A stretch of DNA of 64,000 nt from Nymphaea colorata (GCF_008831285.2 NC_045148.1:7631001-7695000); one strand, 5' to 3'. Positions 1-12,860 are shown, numbered from the stretch's first letter. Notes: a model not told the origin generated them from the letters alone. Program-made: numbers and translations.

Positions 1-2338
1 GAAAGCAAACTTGAGAGTTGAAAGGAATTATGAAAGTCTTCTCACTACTGATTAACAAACCTGACAATTATTCTTCAAATTGCATTGGAAATTCAATGAA
101 AGATGAAGTGGAATTCCCTTTGATCTCTTACAAAAATGAAGCATCATCTGCATAAAATGAGTGTGATCAATTAAAATCAAGCATTGAAAGGCACAATTAA
201 TCTTTGACTCCTTTTCTAGTCTAATTTTCGTGAAACGGATTCCATGACAATGAAGAAATACACACAAAAATGAGCTCTGACCAAGATCTGAAGAACTCAG
301 AAAGGTCTCCATCGAGAATGTCTACTTAATTCCATCACAAGTTCTACCAAACATATTTTGAAATTTTAACTTTTTTTTTGCTCTTCTTATTTACTCAATT
401 TGACGTGCTGAACACATTTTGTTGATTATTCTTGTCCCCTTAAAAATGCCTATGATTTTCATATGTCATTGTTGGACGCATCCTATTCAACATGTTAGAA
501 ATTTATAAAAAGATTGCACAAACTTATAAATGACGAAACTATATAATCTATTCGCACTGTCAACCACGAGGATCAAGACGAAACCTGTCACTTGTGCAGT
601 TGGTTTACGTTAGCATAGCTCTATGAGAGAAGAATGTATTCTCTGCCTTAAATATAATATCTTGCACGTTGTCTCATTATTCCTTTGATGAAGCATATTA
701 ACCTGAGAAATCATCCACTTTCATACTCTTTTTACATGTCATGCAAATGCAAATGCATAATCAAATAAAAACAACTCTATTTAATTACAGTGGGAACTCG
801 GAGGCTTGATATAAGCTGATCCTTAGCTGCCTTGCCTGGAATCTCTATCTTGCTGAGCTGAAAAAGAACAATACATGTGGCGAGTCCTATTAATTCAGTG
901 AGCAGACTATGGTAAAAAAAAGACATTTTGCCCTCAATTTCCATTAGCAAAAAATGATTGACTATCATTTTGACGTTTTTTTTTTTCGGTTTGATTTTGT
1001 TCTTGGTGGCAACAACATGACAATAATGAGAGTTAAATTCTCCATTTTGCATCCATCAAAGGCACGGACCTAGCATGTCGTAATGATTCTTCAATCCCCA
1101 CAAATATTCGAAGCATGTCTTTACGACTCGTATCATTTCCTTTAAAGGATACTCATATTTGCACTCATTCACCTTATATTAAATGCCGAAGGTTTGTCTT
1201 TCAACTTGTTAATTCTCTTTAAGACATTATCGATAGAGTTTATGCTTCAGGGTCGTTAGATTTGTTTTTTCTTCAATTTCTTTTATTTTATCTCTATAGG
1301 ATCTCACAAATGAAGGAATTTCAACATTCTAGAACCATTTTCATGCTTAAATCACTTGTGCTAATCTTCATAAGGTTAAATTTCCTTTGTGCTTGATCAG
1401 TCATTAGTGCCTCATTGTTGTGAACCTTAATTTGTAGAGTTTCTCTCAAGTTTTTGATCCCTAGAACTGGATCCTCCCTGTTCATAGAAACCAAATGGGG
1501 TAAATTAAAAAATGCAAGTGTTCATATGAGTGAATTTACCTACTGATAGAATATTCTTACCACTGTTTGGTATGTAGCACTTGGTTCAACGAAAACTTAC
1601 AATTATTCGCTATTACAGGCATATTCCCGAGATGGGTAGTCGCTATTATTGAACTATACCTATTATAATGTCATCTCCTCATTGGTAGCTCTGTTTGTTT
1701 ATTTGAGAATCAGTCATAGTTATGTTGATTTGTAGCACCCATGTCGGGACACTAGCTTTCCTGTTGAGCTTGTTCTAGTGACATCAGAGAGAAAGCTTTG
1801 ATAATGTCCCATCAATTCTTAAAAAAGTGTCCTTTGTGCTCACAATGTTGACAAAGCCGTACTATTGGTGATTTGAGAATAGATCCAGTTCTGATTTGCC
1901 TTGTCTATTCTTCTCCCTCGATTTCCTCTATAAATGATCATTCCCTTCAGAGATGTCAATAAATCCGATTTAGATCTAATAACCAACGAGTGTTGCATCT
2001 CCCATTTAGAGTAATTTGAATCAATTCTTCATTTGTGCAATTTCATGTCCAGTAGCAACCAATTGAGGCGAAAGTTAATCACAGCAAATTCAGGATAAAC
2101 AAGGTGACACGAGAATTGTGAGGATAGACTTGACTTTTAGTCATTCAATCCCGACTTACCTACAGGATGATGTGATTACTGATCTTTTTGCTGTCTTGAA
2201 TTCACGTTTATTTATCTTAAGTAACAAGGTGTTGCAATATACTGAAACTTGAAAGCAGCTGAATCCTTGATGGCTGTCATTGATAAAAGAAAGAAAAAAA
2301 ATTATGGATATATACTCAAGGATTTTATGTGGTTCAAT
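1..2338. other. Intergenic, no gene recognised
   Basis: AT-rich sequence in which all open frames are short and lack codon bias or a recognisable domain. I see no splice-linked exon series, RNA gene or intact transposon here. It is probably decayed repeat and spacer DNA. Confidence 0.5.
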
Positions 2339-2452
2339 TCAGTAGTGGAGCCACATATTGGCTGGTGTGTTGCCCCATATTTTTTTCTGTATTTTTGTAC
2401 AAGTGCCAACAAATATTTGTTGTTTATATACACTGGTGCCCCTTAAGAAATG
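2339..2452. repeat. Fragment of a short hAT-like repeat
   Basis: The segment opens with 'agtagtggagccac' followed by 'ggctggtgtgttgcccc' and ends near 'gtgcccctta'. It resembles the better-preserved element at 7,347-7,717, which starts 'tagtagtggagc' and has 'ggctggcgtgggc' and 'gcccac'. I could not find a target-site duplication for this copy, so it is called a fragment by similarity only. Confidence 0.4.
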
Positions 2453-2791
2453 AAATTTTCTGAAATATAGTAGCCATCAGCCAAAAGCTTTTTCTACTCC
2501 TCCATTGGTTCAATTGATAAACATGACGCTCTCTTTCTTTAGGATTTTTTTTTTCCAAATCTTGGAGCATACCTTTTGCCTAGCTATAATTCTAAAAAAG
2601 AGATCACTTTTAGTTGTTTTGCTAATAAGTGTCAAACTTTTCATGAAAATGGCCAAATAAGGACTTGAACTGAAATTATGCTGACCTGAAAAATGAAATA
2701 TTCTTTTTTCAGCATTACTTTCTATCACTAAACTATGTTTTTATTGTTTTAGCCTCTTTTTTCTTGTTTCTCAAGTTAATGAAAGTTGACC

Positions 2792-3029
2792 GCCTCAAGG
2801 GGCATAGCGTAGCTGGTTGAGCTAGGGGCTTGTACTAAGACAGGTATCTAGTTCGATTCCCGTGGGCGTTATGTTCCTGTGTCTTAAGGCGGTAGGACGC
2901 GGCATCTAAGCTGAAGGGTGCACCGTTGCTATCGCTGACACCGACGCAGCTCAGGACCCCGGAGGCAGGGGGAATGGGGGGCCTTCGGGCCTTTTTCGGG
3001 CGGTGGGATTAATACTCCTTGCTCACCCG
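2792..3029 (+). mobile_element. tRNA-derived SINE with 19-bp target-site duplication
   Basis: A 238-bp element is bounded by a perfect 19-bp direct repeat (aagttaatgaaagttgacc) at 2,773-2,791 and 3,030-3,048, the signature of target-primed reverse transcription. The head carries pol III promoter-like blocks: a box A-like 'tagcgtagctggttgagc' near 2,805 and a box B-like 'agttcgattcccgtg' near 2,851. The body is GC-rich, unlike its surroundings, and the tail has no poly(A). It cannot fold as a complete tRNA, so it is a SINE rather than a tRNA gene. Related heads occur near 5,570-5,650 (minus), 63,115, and as tandem copies at 49,866-50,085. Confidence 0.8.
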
Positions 3030-3048
3030 AAGTTAATGAAAGTTGACC

Positions 3049-5564
3049 TCTATTTGACAACTTTTTATGAAAAGCATGACCCTTATTACAAAATTACAAA
3101 AAAGTAATTTCTTTTTACAATTATTGGGCAAAGGGTGGCGCTAAAAAAGGATACCTCCTTTTTCTTTTGTAATTCTCATGGAAGAACTGGGTTCATATTA
3201 ATCTGAAGAATATTACATTTTGTCTATAAAACATGAATATGCATATCAAGGCAGCTTCAAGATTAAGCAAATCTCCAAATCAAGCATTCAAGAACTCAAA
3301 ACATGTCATAAGAAAAGCCTCAAAAATGCAAACAGAGGAGAAGAAAAAGTTTTACACTTTGGTGCATGGTTTAAATCTCCTAATTATTGGTCATCTATCC
3401 ATTCAAAAAAGCTTTTTGAAGTTAAGAATGAGCAATTTTTAGTGGATAAGCAAGGACAACAGGCATGACCCTCTTCATTTAGAATCCTAAGGGCATCAAC
3501 TTTCTGTGCTACAAAAATGAGGGAAGGAGACACTGATATGCAAGTTGAAGCAGAGAAGGAGCACCATCCCGAGGTATCGAAAGCAAGCCTGTTACCTTGT
3601 GAAGATGTGGAGAAGGGTAGGGGCATCAGCCCTCTTGTGCGGTGGTAGAATGAAGTATTCTTCTTGCTCAACCAACAATTAAGATTAAAATGAAGCAAGT
3701 TTATATTAGTTGATTTGAGCAATAAATACCTCCAACATAGTTTAAAATTTGTGAAAAAAAAAAATCAATGCTTATTAATTTTTTTATGCGAGAATTGTTA
3801 ATTGTGAGATACATTAAGAAGTATATCTGAACTCTTAGTTTTCCATTACAATCTGTGTAGATATTAATTGTTGGAAGCATTGCAATGAAATTTACACTTT
3901 GAAAGTACCGACGAGGATCAGACAGACAGAGGATCATATATAATAGTTAAAATATTGGAAAAGAAGTTTTCAAGCACTATTTCCCGCACAAAACAAATCA
4001 TGCAGTTGCAAAATTTTATTTAAATGTGACGCAGCTATTGAGCCAAGTATGTACAAGGTCAAAAATACTAATAATAATTTGAGAAAATTATCATTATTAT
4101 CGGAAACAAATTAATTGTAGAGAAAGAGATCCAAAGAAAAGGGCACGTTACATCTCTCAACAATAAAATGAAAAACCACACTTAACGGTCATCGAGAAAA
4201 AAATGATCGATCAAGAAACTATTTGAGATTAAGAATGACATTTGGTGTAGAATAATTACAGTTCATATAATTCATGAATAGTGGAAATTGTTTATCAATT
4301 ATTTACTTACGTCAGTTCTTATACATATATACTTGTAATAATATAAAAAATATATATATTATTGCAAAAAAGATGCATTGAGAAAAAAAGCAAGGGTAGA
4401 CAAGCATATAGAAACGAGAGAGAATGGGCTACTCAAATAAGCTAAGTCAAAAGCACGTAATGAAACGATCAACCTCCTATAAATGAGAAAATTTCTTCTT
4501 TTAAGCTCCTCATTTATGGCTTAAGAAAGTAGCGCACTGGGTCGTGACACCGACTACGAGTTTTAGACCTTCTTTCAAGTGAACCGGCCTTGCCGCCCAG
4601 TACAAGACATGCATGCATGATTCACGCCTGTGAAAAAGGAGGGTTTCCGGCGTAGGAAAAAATTCCCGGCGTAGGAAAAAAACGGAGACTAATTAATAAT
4701 CCAACAGTACTGTCGACTGCACCGTACATGAGGTATGGTATGACTACAAATCTGTCGGTTTAGCAAGGCCCACCACCAGATCACCGACACCATTTTTTTC
4801 AGGCTACATCCCAACAAAGATTTGTTTTCTCACTCTTTCAGGGATGGAGAGAGATGCATTCAACCACATATTTTGTTTTTCAACATCTTCATTTTCATAA
4901 TCTACCTTATAAATGAGATTTTACATTTCAAGCAATGTGAATGCATGAAAAGGAATGACTGTGCGAAGAAATTCGTGTAAGATATCAAAATCAAAACATT
5001 TGAACTTTTTAAGTTTTTAAAAACTCGTTGTACATGTCTCGATGCATGATTTTTATGTCTGCTTGAATGTCCTTACACATGCAAATCGTTCCAGCTAAAC
5101 TTGAGCGTGAATTTTCAATGCGTGCCATACATTACAATGTTTACCATAAATCAATATATAAGTTTACTGTTTCATGAAAATAATGTCATCACCTAAGTAA
5201 ATGTAAATGTGATTTAGTTGATTCTATCAATTTTGGACAGTTGGATTCCTTCATTCATAAGCGCTAATATCCATTTCCCATTGGAAACAGATGAAGATAA
5301 GAAAGGTAGGTGGGTGGATGTATGTATAATAGCTACAAACCTTTCCTTTTCAGCAGGAACAGAGTTGATGTAAATTGAAGCTGACAGAATCCAGTTTATA
5401 AAATGTTTGATTGGCCCTACCCATTTATCTTCTATTGGCAATATGAGAGAAGTGAAAGCCACCCTCTTCCCGCTGCTTCGAAGGACAAGAGTTGCTTCAG
5501 GACCTAGTAGACCTACGATATACCCTTCGACTCTAGAGTCATGCATGCTACCGTGTGCAATCCA
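3049..5564. other. Intergenic, no gene recognised
   Basis: AT-rich spacer. Open frames of 60-112 codons occur but overlap on opposite strands and show no domain or splice context. A short local duplication of 'ggcgtaggaaaaa' lies near 4,650-4,680. Nothing else is supported. Confidence 0.45.
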
Positions 5565-5655
5565 AAGGAGTAACGATCACTGGAATTGAACTGATGATCA
5601 CTTTTCACCGACCCGTCAACCCGACCAGCTACGCTATGCCTCTTAGGTCTTCTAT
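5565..5655 (-). mobile_element. SINE head fragment, minus strand
   Basis: On the minus strand this reads 'ggcatagcgtagctggtc' (box A-like, nearly identical to the SINE at 2,792), then 'gatcatcagttcaattcc' (box B-like). No target duplication or tail is visible, so this is a truncated copy. Confidence 0.55.
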
Positions 5656-5770
5656 CCGTTATTTCCTCAAATCAACTATTTTAGGCCATTTTCCAGTGTC
5701 TCCGATACATGCCTAAACATTGGTATGCTGAACTCTCATGAGATATTTATGCAAGAATTAGCTTAGCCAA

Positions 5771-6345
5771 GGGCAAAGGGGTAGAGTCTCGGCTCCTCGA
5801 GCATCCCCCCTACTACTATTCTCACTCATGCATGTATTAGTCAGTATCACTATTTAGTGCAAAGGGATAGAGTTTCGGCTCCTCAGCATCCCTGCACAAC
5901 TCTTTTCACTCATGTATGTATTATTCAATATCACTATTTTGGGCAAAGGGATAGAATGTCAGCTCCTCGGGCATCCCCCTGACAACTATTCTTGCTCTTG
6001 CATGTATTAGTCAATATCACTATTTAGGGCAAAGGGGTAGAATCTCGGCTCCTCGGGCATCTCCCCGACAACTATTCCCACTCATGCATGTATTAGTCAA
6101 TATCACTATTTAGGGCGAAGGCTTAGAGTCTCGGCTTCTCGAGCATTCCCCCACAACTATTCCCGCTCATGCATGTATTAGTCAATATCATTATTTAGGG
6201 CAAAAGGGTAGAGTCTCGACTCCTCGGGCATCCCCCTACAACTATTCCCACTCATACATCTATTAGTCAGTATCACTATTTAGCGCAAAGCAGTAGAGTC
6301 TGCGCTCCATAGACTTCCCCCTCCCCCACCCCAACTATTCCTTAA
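5771..6345. repeat. Tandem array, ~86-bp monomer, ~6.7 copies
   Basis: A unit beginning 'gggcaaaggggtagagtctc' restarts at about 5,771, 5,857, 5,941, 6,027, 6,113, 6,198 and 6,283, a period of 84-86 bp. Each unit also holds 'catgtattagtcaatatcac' near its end. Copies differ by scattered substitutions, and the last is truncated into a C-rich stretch. It has no coding potential. Confidence 0.85.
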
Positions 6346-6479
6346 AAAAAAAAATTATACTCCAGATGAGGTTAAATCTAAATTAATAAGCCAAACTATG
6401 TACTATTTTATAGACAATAAAAGAGATTGAAAGAGGGTGGGTTGTATTCACACACACTTTATCTCTCTCTCTCACACCA

Positions 6480-6635
6480 AATGATGGGTAGCGCAACCAA
6501 TTAAATTAGGTAGCGTAGCGTATAGTTGTCACATCTTCAGTTCAAGTATTGGAGGGTGCCATCCTAATGGTATTGAAGAGTATTGACCTCGAGATTAGGG
6601 GTACCAGTATGGAGGTTAAGTGAACTGGTCACCTC
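6480..6635 (+). mobile_element. Possible degraded SINE
   Basis: Contains 'ggtagcgtagcgtatagttg' (box A-like) and, about 20 bp on, 'cttcagttcaagtattgg' (box B-like), matching the order in the SINE at 2,792. No flanking duplication was found, so the call is tentative. Confidence 0.35.
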
Positions 6636-6693
6636 TTGACCAAAACATGGCTATATATAGAAACCAAGTTTACACACACACATACACACAACT

Positions 6694-6706
6694 TTGTGTG
6701 TGTGTG

Positions 6707-6746
<40 letters not shown>
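6694..6746. repeat. Compound (TG)n/(TA)n microsatellite
   Basis: An uninterrupted TG run passes into a TA run, preceded by CA repeats. The CA and TG tracts could pair as a small stem. Confidence 0.9.
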
Positions 6747-6750
<4 letters not shown>

Positions 6751-7346
6751 CGGTTTTGGTTTACCAAATGTTCGGAACAGATCAAATTTGGTCTAACAAA
6801 CCATTATGGACTTTAATATTATGGAGGTCGGTATTGAGCCCGACTTATATTGATTTGGTTCACATTTAATAATGGAGCCATGCAGTATGGAACATGAAAT
6901 TAAAATAAGAATAAGGTGAGGCCAAAGTCTGGACAAAACACCAACCACTTTGGAGTCGGATCATGTGGCTGCTTACCGTAGATCATGTCATACACATGTG
7001 CCATCCGACTCGGCTCAACTCGTTCAAAACTCGGAGAAAATTGTCGAGAGCTTGTTTGACTCGTCCGATTCACTCCAAATCCTGTGCTTAAAGAGTCATA
7101 AGAATCGGTTTTGTGAACCGAATCAGCGAGTGGCAAATCGCTCGCTTTGATTAGTTAAGATTTGGTAGGATTACTTACTTAATGACCCTTTAGAAATACA
7201 TTAAATGAATAAACACATAAGCTTGAGAAAAAGTATCATTGATACAACTGTATTTTATGTAGGGGATCACGTGGAAGGACCATTGATATAGCTGGTGCAG
7301 TTCGAAAAATGGAGTCCAAACCCACTTCTCCCATTTTTGTTGAATC

Positions 7347-7717
7347 TAGTAGTGGAGCTACTTTGTGGCTGGCGTGGGCAACTGCCCACCCCAGCCTGAG
7401 TAAACCCTTATAAAAGTTTTATTATGATAATATTGGATTTAGGCCTAACCATGCACTCGTTGGTTGGGGTGGGCCACTGCCCATGTCAACCCATAAAAAA
7501 TTTCATTATAATGTGTTAACTTCACATTATTATTACTTTAAATTTATATGTAGTGCCCACACCAAAGTTGTGACACCTACACAAGTGCCCCATGAATGAA
7601 AAATCTTAGTTCTGCCATTTTACTCACACCGTTGTTTGTAGCCCAACATGCACCCACCCATTGCAATAATAAGATAGATCAGTGCCTCGTAGCTAAAAAT
7701 TTCCAACTCCACCACTA
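7347..7717. mobile_element. hAT-like MITE, 371 bp, exact 8-bp TSD
   Basis: The element is flanked by identical octamers 'gttgaatc' at 7,339-7,346 and 7,718-7,725. It starts 'tagtagtggagc' and its reverse complement starts 'tagtggtggagt', giving short imperfect terminal inverted repeats. An 8-bp duplication is typical of the hAT superfamily. No transposase frame is present, so it is non-autonomous. The interior has two diverged segments with 'gcccac' boxes. Confidence 0.75.
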
Positions 7718-7987
7718 GTTGAATCTAAATATTAAGATAATTTTAACAAAATTTTTTGAAAAAAGTATTGTTTAGACCTTTTTTTTTAAGTATGCCATAA
7801 TTGTTGCTCGTGCATGTGTTTGCTTTTAGAGAATTTATTAATTTATTTTTTAATGATTATAATCAGGTGAGAACCCCACTGTCCAAACGAGAAGCGGAAA
7901 CCCCATTCCTTGCCCTTTAACCTTCGGGTTTTACGGGCTAGCTATAGATTAATGACTACTTGTCATAAAATTCAGACCTAACAGGAT

Positions 7988-8392
7988 TACTGGTGAACAT
8001 GAGCTCAGTCGAGGCCAAGTTGAGTTAGCTCGACTAATGAAACCTAGAGCTCGACGGAAGCAGCTCGAGCTCTACTCGGCAGTTATGTGTTCAGCTCGAG
8101 TTTAACTCGATTAAAGCTCGACAAACTCGTTTGAATAAAATTGATATTCATCGTTACTTGTTGAGCTCGAGCTCAACTAGATTAAGGCTCGACAAACTCA
8201 TAAAGTCATTCGAATATACCGATTTGATTAAGGCTCGAGATCGACTCAATAGTTATGTGTTGAGCTCGAACTTAACTCAATTATTTGAACGAATTGATTC
8301 GTGAACTCGAGCTCGACTCGTTAAGCAAATGACTTTGCTTAAACTCATTCACGAGCCGAGCATTAACGAGCCGTGCTCATTGTTCACCCCTA
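7988..8392. mobile_element. hAT-like MITE of the 'gctcgagctc' type, 405 bp
   Basis: The ends are inverted: the left reads 'tactggtgaacatgagc' and the right, reverse complemented, 'taggggtgaacaatgagc'. Flanking octamers aacaggat (7,980-7,987) and aatgggat (8,393-8,400) differ only by two transitions. The interior is full of alternating 'gagctcga' and 'cgactcg' motifs. No coding capacity. The same family recurs at 63,147-63,585, and part of it near 48,840-48,895. Confidence 0.65.
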
Positions 8393-8400
8393 AATGGGAT

Positions 8401-10399
8401 CCTCCACCAACATTCCCTCTCTGTAAATGTAGATCACCCACTTGTTGAAAACTTATATAGGGGTGTTTGATTACTTTGGATTTATAATTCATTACATCTG
8501 TTTTACATCTGTTGATGTGATATTGTTGATATGATAAAAAGTCCATAATTAGGTCCATATGGTTCTAGATCTTATACCATACATATGGTACATACTTTGG
8601 TATTGGGTCTAAACCAGGTAATATCCGATTCATTGACATCCTCACACCATCTAGAGGCTATAAAATAGCCAAATATTTTTGAAAGTATGAACGGTCTTAG
8701 TAATTTACATGGTTGGTGGACCACATCATTCTGGTGGCCCGTTATTTTTCAATTCTGGTGGCACAGAGAAGCTTCTTCATACATTAAAAAAAATGTTCTA
8801 ATTTTTATTGCCACGCACTTGGCCAAGATCTGATTCAAATTTTCTAAAATGCCCAAGATGACAGAAACGCCCTTCTCCTGTTTGGACATGTTGTGAATTA
8901 AAAATGATGAAAACTTATGATTTATTTTCCTGTTATGGAGAAGTAAAGATGAAAAATTATGTTGATACAGTCGACTGTATCGTACTGCTGAGGATTATTA
9001 TTGTGGACTCGAGCTTCTCTAGAATCTTTAGACCAATCTCGTATTGACTAACCACTTCAATCGAATATGTGTAGATTTTATAGGTTAATATCATAGTTTT
9101 CTGTTTTTTTTTTTTTGAAAAAAAATGCAGAAAATTAAATGGCTATTTAAAGTTTAAAAAAACATTTTTTTGAAAAAAACGTTAAAAACGAAAAAAACAC
9201 ATTTTAACACGTTTTTTCTCATTTTTTTGTGTTTTTCACTATTTTCTGTTTTTTAATGCCAAACAGTTTTATTTTCATTTTTTATTTTTATTTGTTGCAA
9301 AACTACTTATCTTCTAATGTTTGTGTTATTAGCCTTTCACTTATTTTATTTTTTTTTATTTTTTATTTTTTAAAATTTTTGAAAAAATTATTGCATTTTT
9401 TTATTTTTTCTCGTTTTTTTCCAAGCTCAACATATTAAACACAAGAAAAACCATGCCGTTTAAAGCTTCGAGACGTTATTTTGCGACTATAGTTAATACA
9501 TAGGCGTATTCAACTGACACTTTAGCGGCCTCTATTTTGCAGCATAGAGAATTGGTATCTCATGAATTTGAAATAAAAACTGACTATATGAGCCCTATCA
9601 AGAACACATAATCTGGTGTAAGTGTCACTAATATCACAGGTCGATGATTATCCCAATGTATATATATATTTTGTCCAGAGAAGTACTTTACCGTTGGACA
9701 AAGCAATGACTCTTGGGTGGTGTTGAATATTCTTGCCCTCCCTCTCAAATTATGAATATCTCTTTATTGGTGCAGTCAATTTCTTGGTAGCAGCCATTGA
9801 TTGGGCATGAGTAGAGATCGAGACGAGGCGCAATTGCATCCATTGATGGAACCGCGGCCACTGTACCATACCAACCAAAGTCAAGCTAGGACAGCGACCC
9901 TACAGTTTGGATGGAATCATGTGAGCTCAGGTCCCGGTCTACATCTTGGTGCCCATGACCCTTGATCAAGGTCTGACCGCGAGCCCACGACGTTGACCGC
10001 TCATCTGCCCACATGTAACTGATCATCTAGGTTTAAGGTGAGACCTTCGTTTCGATGACGGCGATGGACCTAGCCACCTGATGTGCCTTCAAATCTTGAG
10101 TTCGGTTTCGCCGAAGCTTTCACCTCACGGAAACGGAAAATGGTTACTTGTTTAGTGCATACCCTGGATATTGAACTCTTGACCTTCTTCTTTGGATCCT
10201 TCCTCAGGCAAAAAACCTTTTTAAAAAGTTTATATGTAAATTTTTAAAAAACTCATTTATGCTATATAAAAATTTTGAAAAATTATATTTTGATTGCTGT
10301 TGAAAATTTGAAACTATAATTCAGCTCCCCTCATAAAAAAATTTATGTCTCTCGTGAGACCCTTGATCGCATTCAGCCTAACATTGGGCTAGTCAGGTT
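8401..10399. other. Intergenic with poly-A/T-rich repeat
   Basis: Contains a strongly T/A-homopolymeric stretch at about 9,100-9,440 that resembles sequences in KTN80 intron 5 and the SCAMP introns, and a perfect 18-bp palindrome at 8,964-8,981 centred on 'gtcgac'. Nothing recognisable as a gene. Confidence 0.45.
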
Positions 10400-10407
10400 G
10401 CTGGAGC

Positions 10408-10783
10408 TAGAGATGTTAATGGATGAAATTCGAACAAAAAAAAAGTCATATATGAAATCCAATTTCACAATTTGAAATTATCCGAATTTGGTTTTTACAT
10501 TCAAGTCTAAATCCGACTCCAAATTTTGAACCAATTGTAACATATTTTCAAAGTGTAAGAATATCGGATATTAAATATTTCTTTAAAACTGAAAGGTTAC
10601 TCTCTAAATCCAAATCCCAGCCGATGTTTATGTATATCTGAATCCGAATTTGATTAAATGTCATTTCTTAAATACAAATCTGATCTGATTTCTTAAACGA
10701 ATATGAATTATTTTTCCGTATCGAATACCTTCAGAATGGCCTGATCGGATATCCGATCTGAATTGAATATATTGACATTCTTA
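10408..10783. mobile_element. hAT-like MITE, 376 bp
   Basis: Left end 'tagagatgttaatgg' and reverse-complemented right end 'taagaatgtcaatata' are imperfect inverted repeats. Flanking octamers gctggagc (10,400-10,407) and gatcgagc (10,784-10,791) match at six of eight positions. The interior is rich in 'ccgaat', 'gatccg' and 'ggatat' motifs, and the stretch at about 40,650-41,000 resembles it. Non-coding. Confidence 0.55.
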
Positions 10784-11005
10784 GATCGAGCTCTTGTTGG
10801 ACACAAAACCTAGAAAATAATGTGCTTAATTTATAGGTAAACTTTGTTTAGTAACTCTAAAGTCCAAGTCTACCTCGTTTTCAATATGGAAAACACGTAC
10901 ATGCATTTGGAACTCTTTTTTGCCCAAAGGAAGCTGGATTTCCTTTACTTCAAAAATATAGACATCAAGAAACACTTGGTCCCTTGTAATGCATTGACCT
11001 CCAGC

Positions 11006-11203
11006 TAGGGGCGGAGCCAAGGTAGGGGCCCGCATGAGCTCTGGCCCCACTTCAAAAAAATTTCTTTTAAAAGTCTATATGTAAATTTTAAAATATTTCA
11101 CTTGTTTTATATAAAAATTTCGAAAAATGATATTTCGGGCTTAATCAAAATTTAGAAACTTTAATTCGATCCGTCTCATGAAAAATTTCTCGATCCGTCC
11201 TTG
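11006..11203. mobile_element. hAT-like MITE, 'taggggcggagcc' family
   Basis: Starts 'taggggcggagcc' and ends 'gatccgtccttg', with flanking octamers cctccagc and cttcctgc (six of eight identical). The 'ggggcggagcca' end is common in short plant hAT-like elements. The interior resembles stretches at about 10,210-10,360 and 50,650-50,810. Non-coding, 198 bp. Confidence 0.5.
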
Positions 11204-12600
11204 CTTCCTGCTTCAAAGATGTCAACTGTAAAAGCCTGGGTTGGATATAGATGGACCCAATCTGGATATTGGATCTCTGAGATGCCCATATAAAAATATG
11301 CTTTTGAAAATATAGATGTGTCGTGCAGTAATTCACTTGGATCTGAATGAATGAGAGAACCAGTCAACTTGCAAATCTGGATATGGGAATAGACTCGTGG
11401 TCCTTGACCCACAACCAAAGTCCACACGCTTTGTGGAATATATTATACAAGCAATTTGTAGTTCTTGTTGGATTTAGATTTTGGATACAAGGAGGTTATT
11501 GGATCATTAGATGAAAGGTCCAAAGTCCAAAACCAATCCCGGATCGGTTAGACCCGATCCATATTCAGCTCATATTTTATGGAGGACCCACCAACCAAAT
11601 AAAGTGGGAAACCAACCATCATAAATAAGAAAATAATAAAAACACAGCTACCATTGGACACCTCTCATGACCTCATAAATTTCTTCTTTTTTAAGAGCAA
11701 GGCCAATGGCTTTCTAGAATAAGAACATAAAAAAGGGTTGTCAATGGAATAAATGTTATTTCCAAAAAGGCGACAATTACTTTTATATATATTTTTAAAA
11801 AAGGTGTTTATCAATCATATGATCGAGAAATGACTTTTTCGTGTTTGTCAAGATCACCCGCTCAACTGTCATTTTTATACCTCTATTTTGTTTTTCACTT
11901 TTTTTTTTCGGATATTTCTTCTTGTAAATTGTCTCTCCTGAGAAATTGAAAAAAAGAAAACTTTTTTTGCAATTTGGGAAAATTTACTTGCATGAAAATT
12001 TTTACTTTTAAAAAATAGAACGCTTTTACTGAGGAAAAGTTATAGAGAATTGATGGCAATGAATATTCATGCTTGTTACGTGTTTTTTTTTTCTCCAATT
12101 AAAGAAATAAATAAAAAGGCTAGAATTTTGCTGTAAGACAAAGTCACAAAGCTTTCTTTTTTAGAAAATGTTTCTTACTCGGTTAACATTGTAATACTAT
12201 ATCTGTTTTAATCTTTTATTTTTATTCTTTTTTAATTTTAAACATTCGTTTCAATTTAAAGTAAAGGAGGTTTTTCTTTTTTTTTTTGTCGAGAAAATAG
12301 TTTCGGGATTTTAGCGTTAAAATTTTGATTTAAAATGAATAAAAACCCCTAGGCACCGACAAGCGATAATTTTTTGTTTTTTTATTTTCTTATTTTTGTT
12401 GAATTAGGGGGACAGTTTTGTTATTATGGGATCAACCAAGGGTTAAGATCATTCTATCTTTCCTGCACCACGTTTAACTTTTCCCCCCTGGTCCAACTCA
12501 AAAAATAAATAATTAATTAAATAAAAAAAAGTAGAAAGAGAAAGTGGCAAGAGAGAGAAAGTGTGAACCCCACAGGCCACAAGCCGCTTTCCCTCTCTCC
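11204..12600. other. Upstream spacer of the katanin p80 gene
   Basis: AT-rich, with many short homopolymer runs and no supported gene. It probably contains the distal promoter of the KTN80 gene, but I can identify no confident TATA box or other element. Confidence 0.4.
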
Positions 12601-12668
12601 TAATCTCTTAAAAATAAAAAATGTTTTTAAAAATTTTAAAAGTGAAAAAAAATTAAAAGTAAAACCCT

Positions 12669-12703
12669 GTTTCTCTCTCTCTCTCTCTCTTTCTCTCTCT
12701 TAA
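12669..12703 (+). promoter_or_regulatory. CT-repeat tract in KTN80 leader/promoter
   Basis: A pyrimidine run (mostly TC dinucleotides) lies about 160 bp upstream of the KTN80 start codon. Such Y-patch/CT tracts are frequent near plant transcription starts and in 5' leaders. Similar tracts precede the SCAMP start (52,593-52,618) and the bromodomain gene (about 42,740-42,800). The role is inferred from position only. Confidence 0.45.
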
Positions 12704-12860
12704 AATCTCAACTATAGCGAAGTCTTCTTCCCTCCTCTGCGACTCGCGCCAGATCCTTTCTTCTCCTCTGGTGCTTGCCCGTCCTTCCTGGCTCCCGCAG
12801 GCACGTGCCGGCTCTTCCCTCGCGCGTGCTTCGTTCTCGTGTGGATGATTCTTTTCTAGG

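Noticed and set aside
2792-2870. Possible tRNA gene
   Set aside because: Box A/B-like blocks are present, but no acceptor stem closes and the sequence is the head of a SINE with its own 19-bp duplication.
3480-3660. Apparent similarity to 25,150-25,330
   Set aside because: Only short shared words such as 'tttgtgct' and 'gatatgcaa'; too weak by eye to claim a repeat family.
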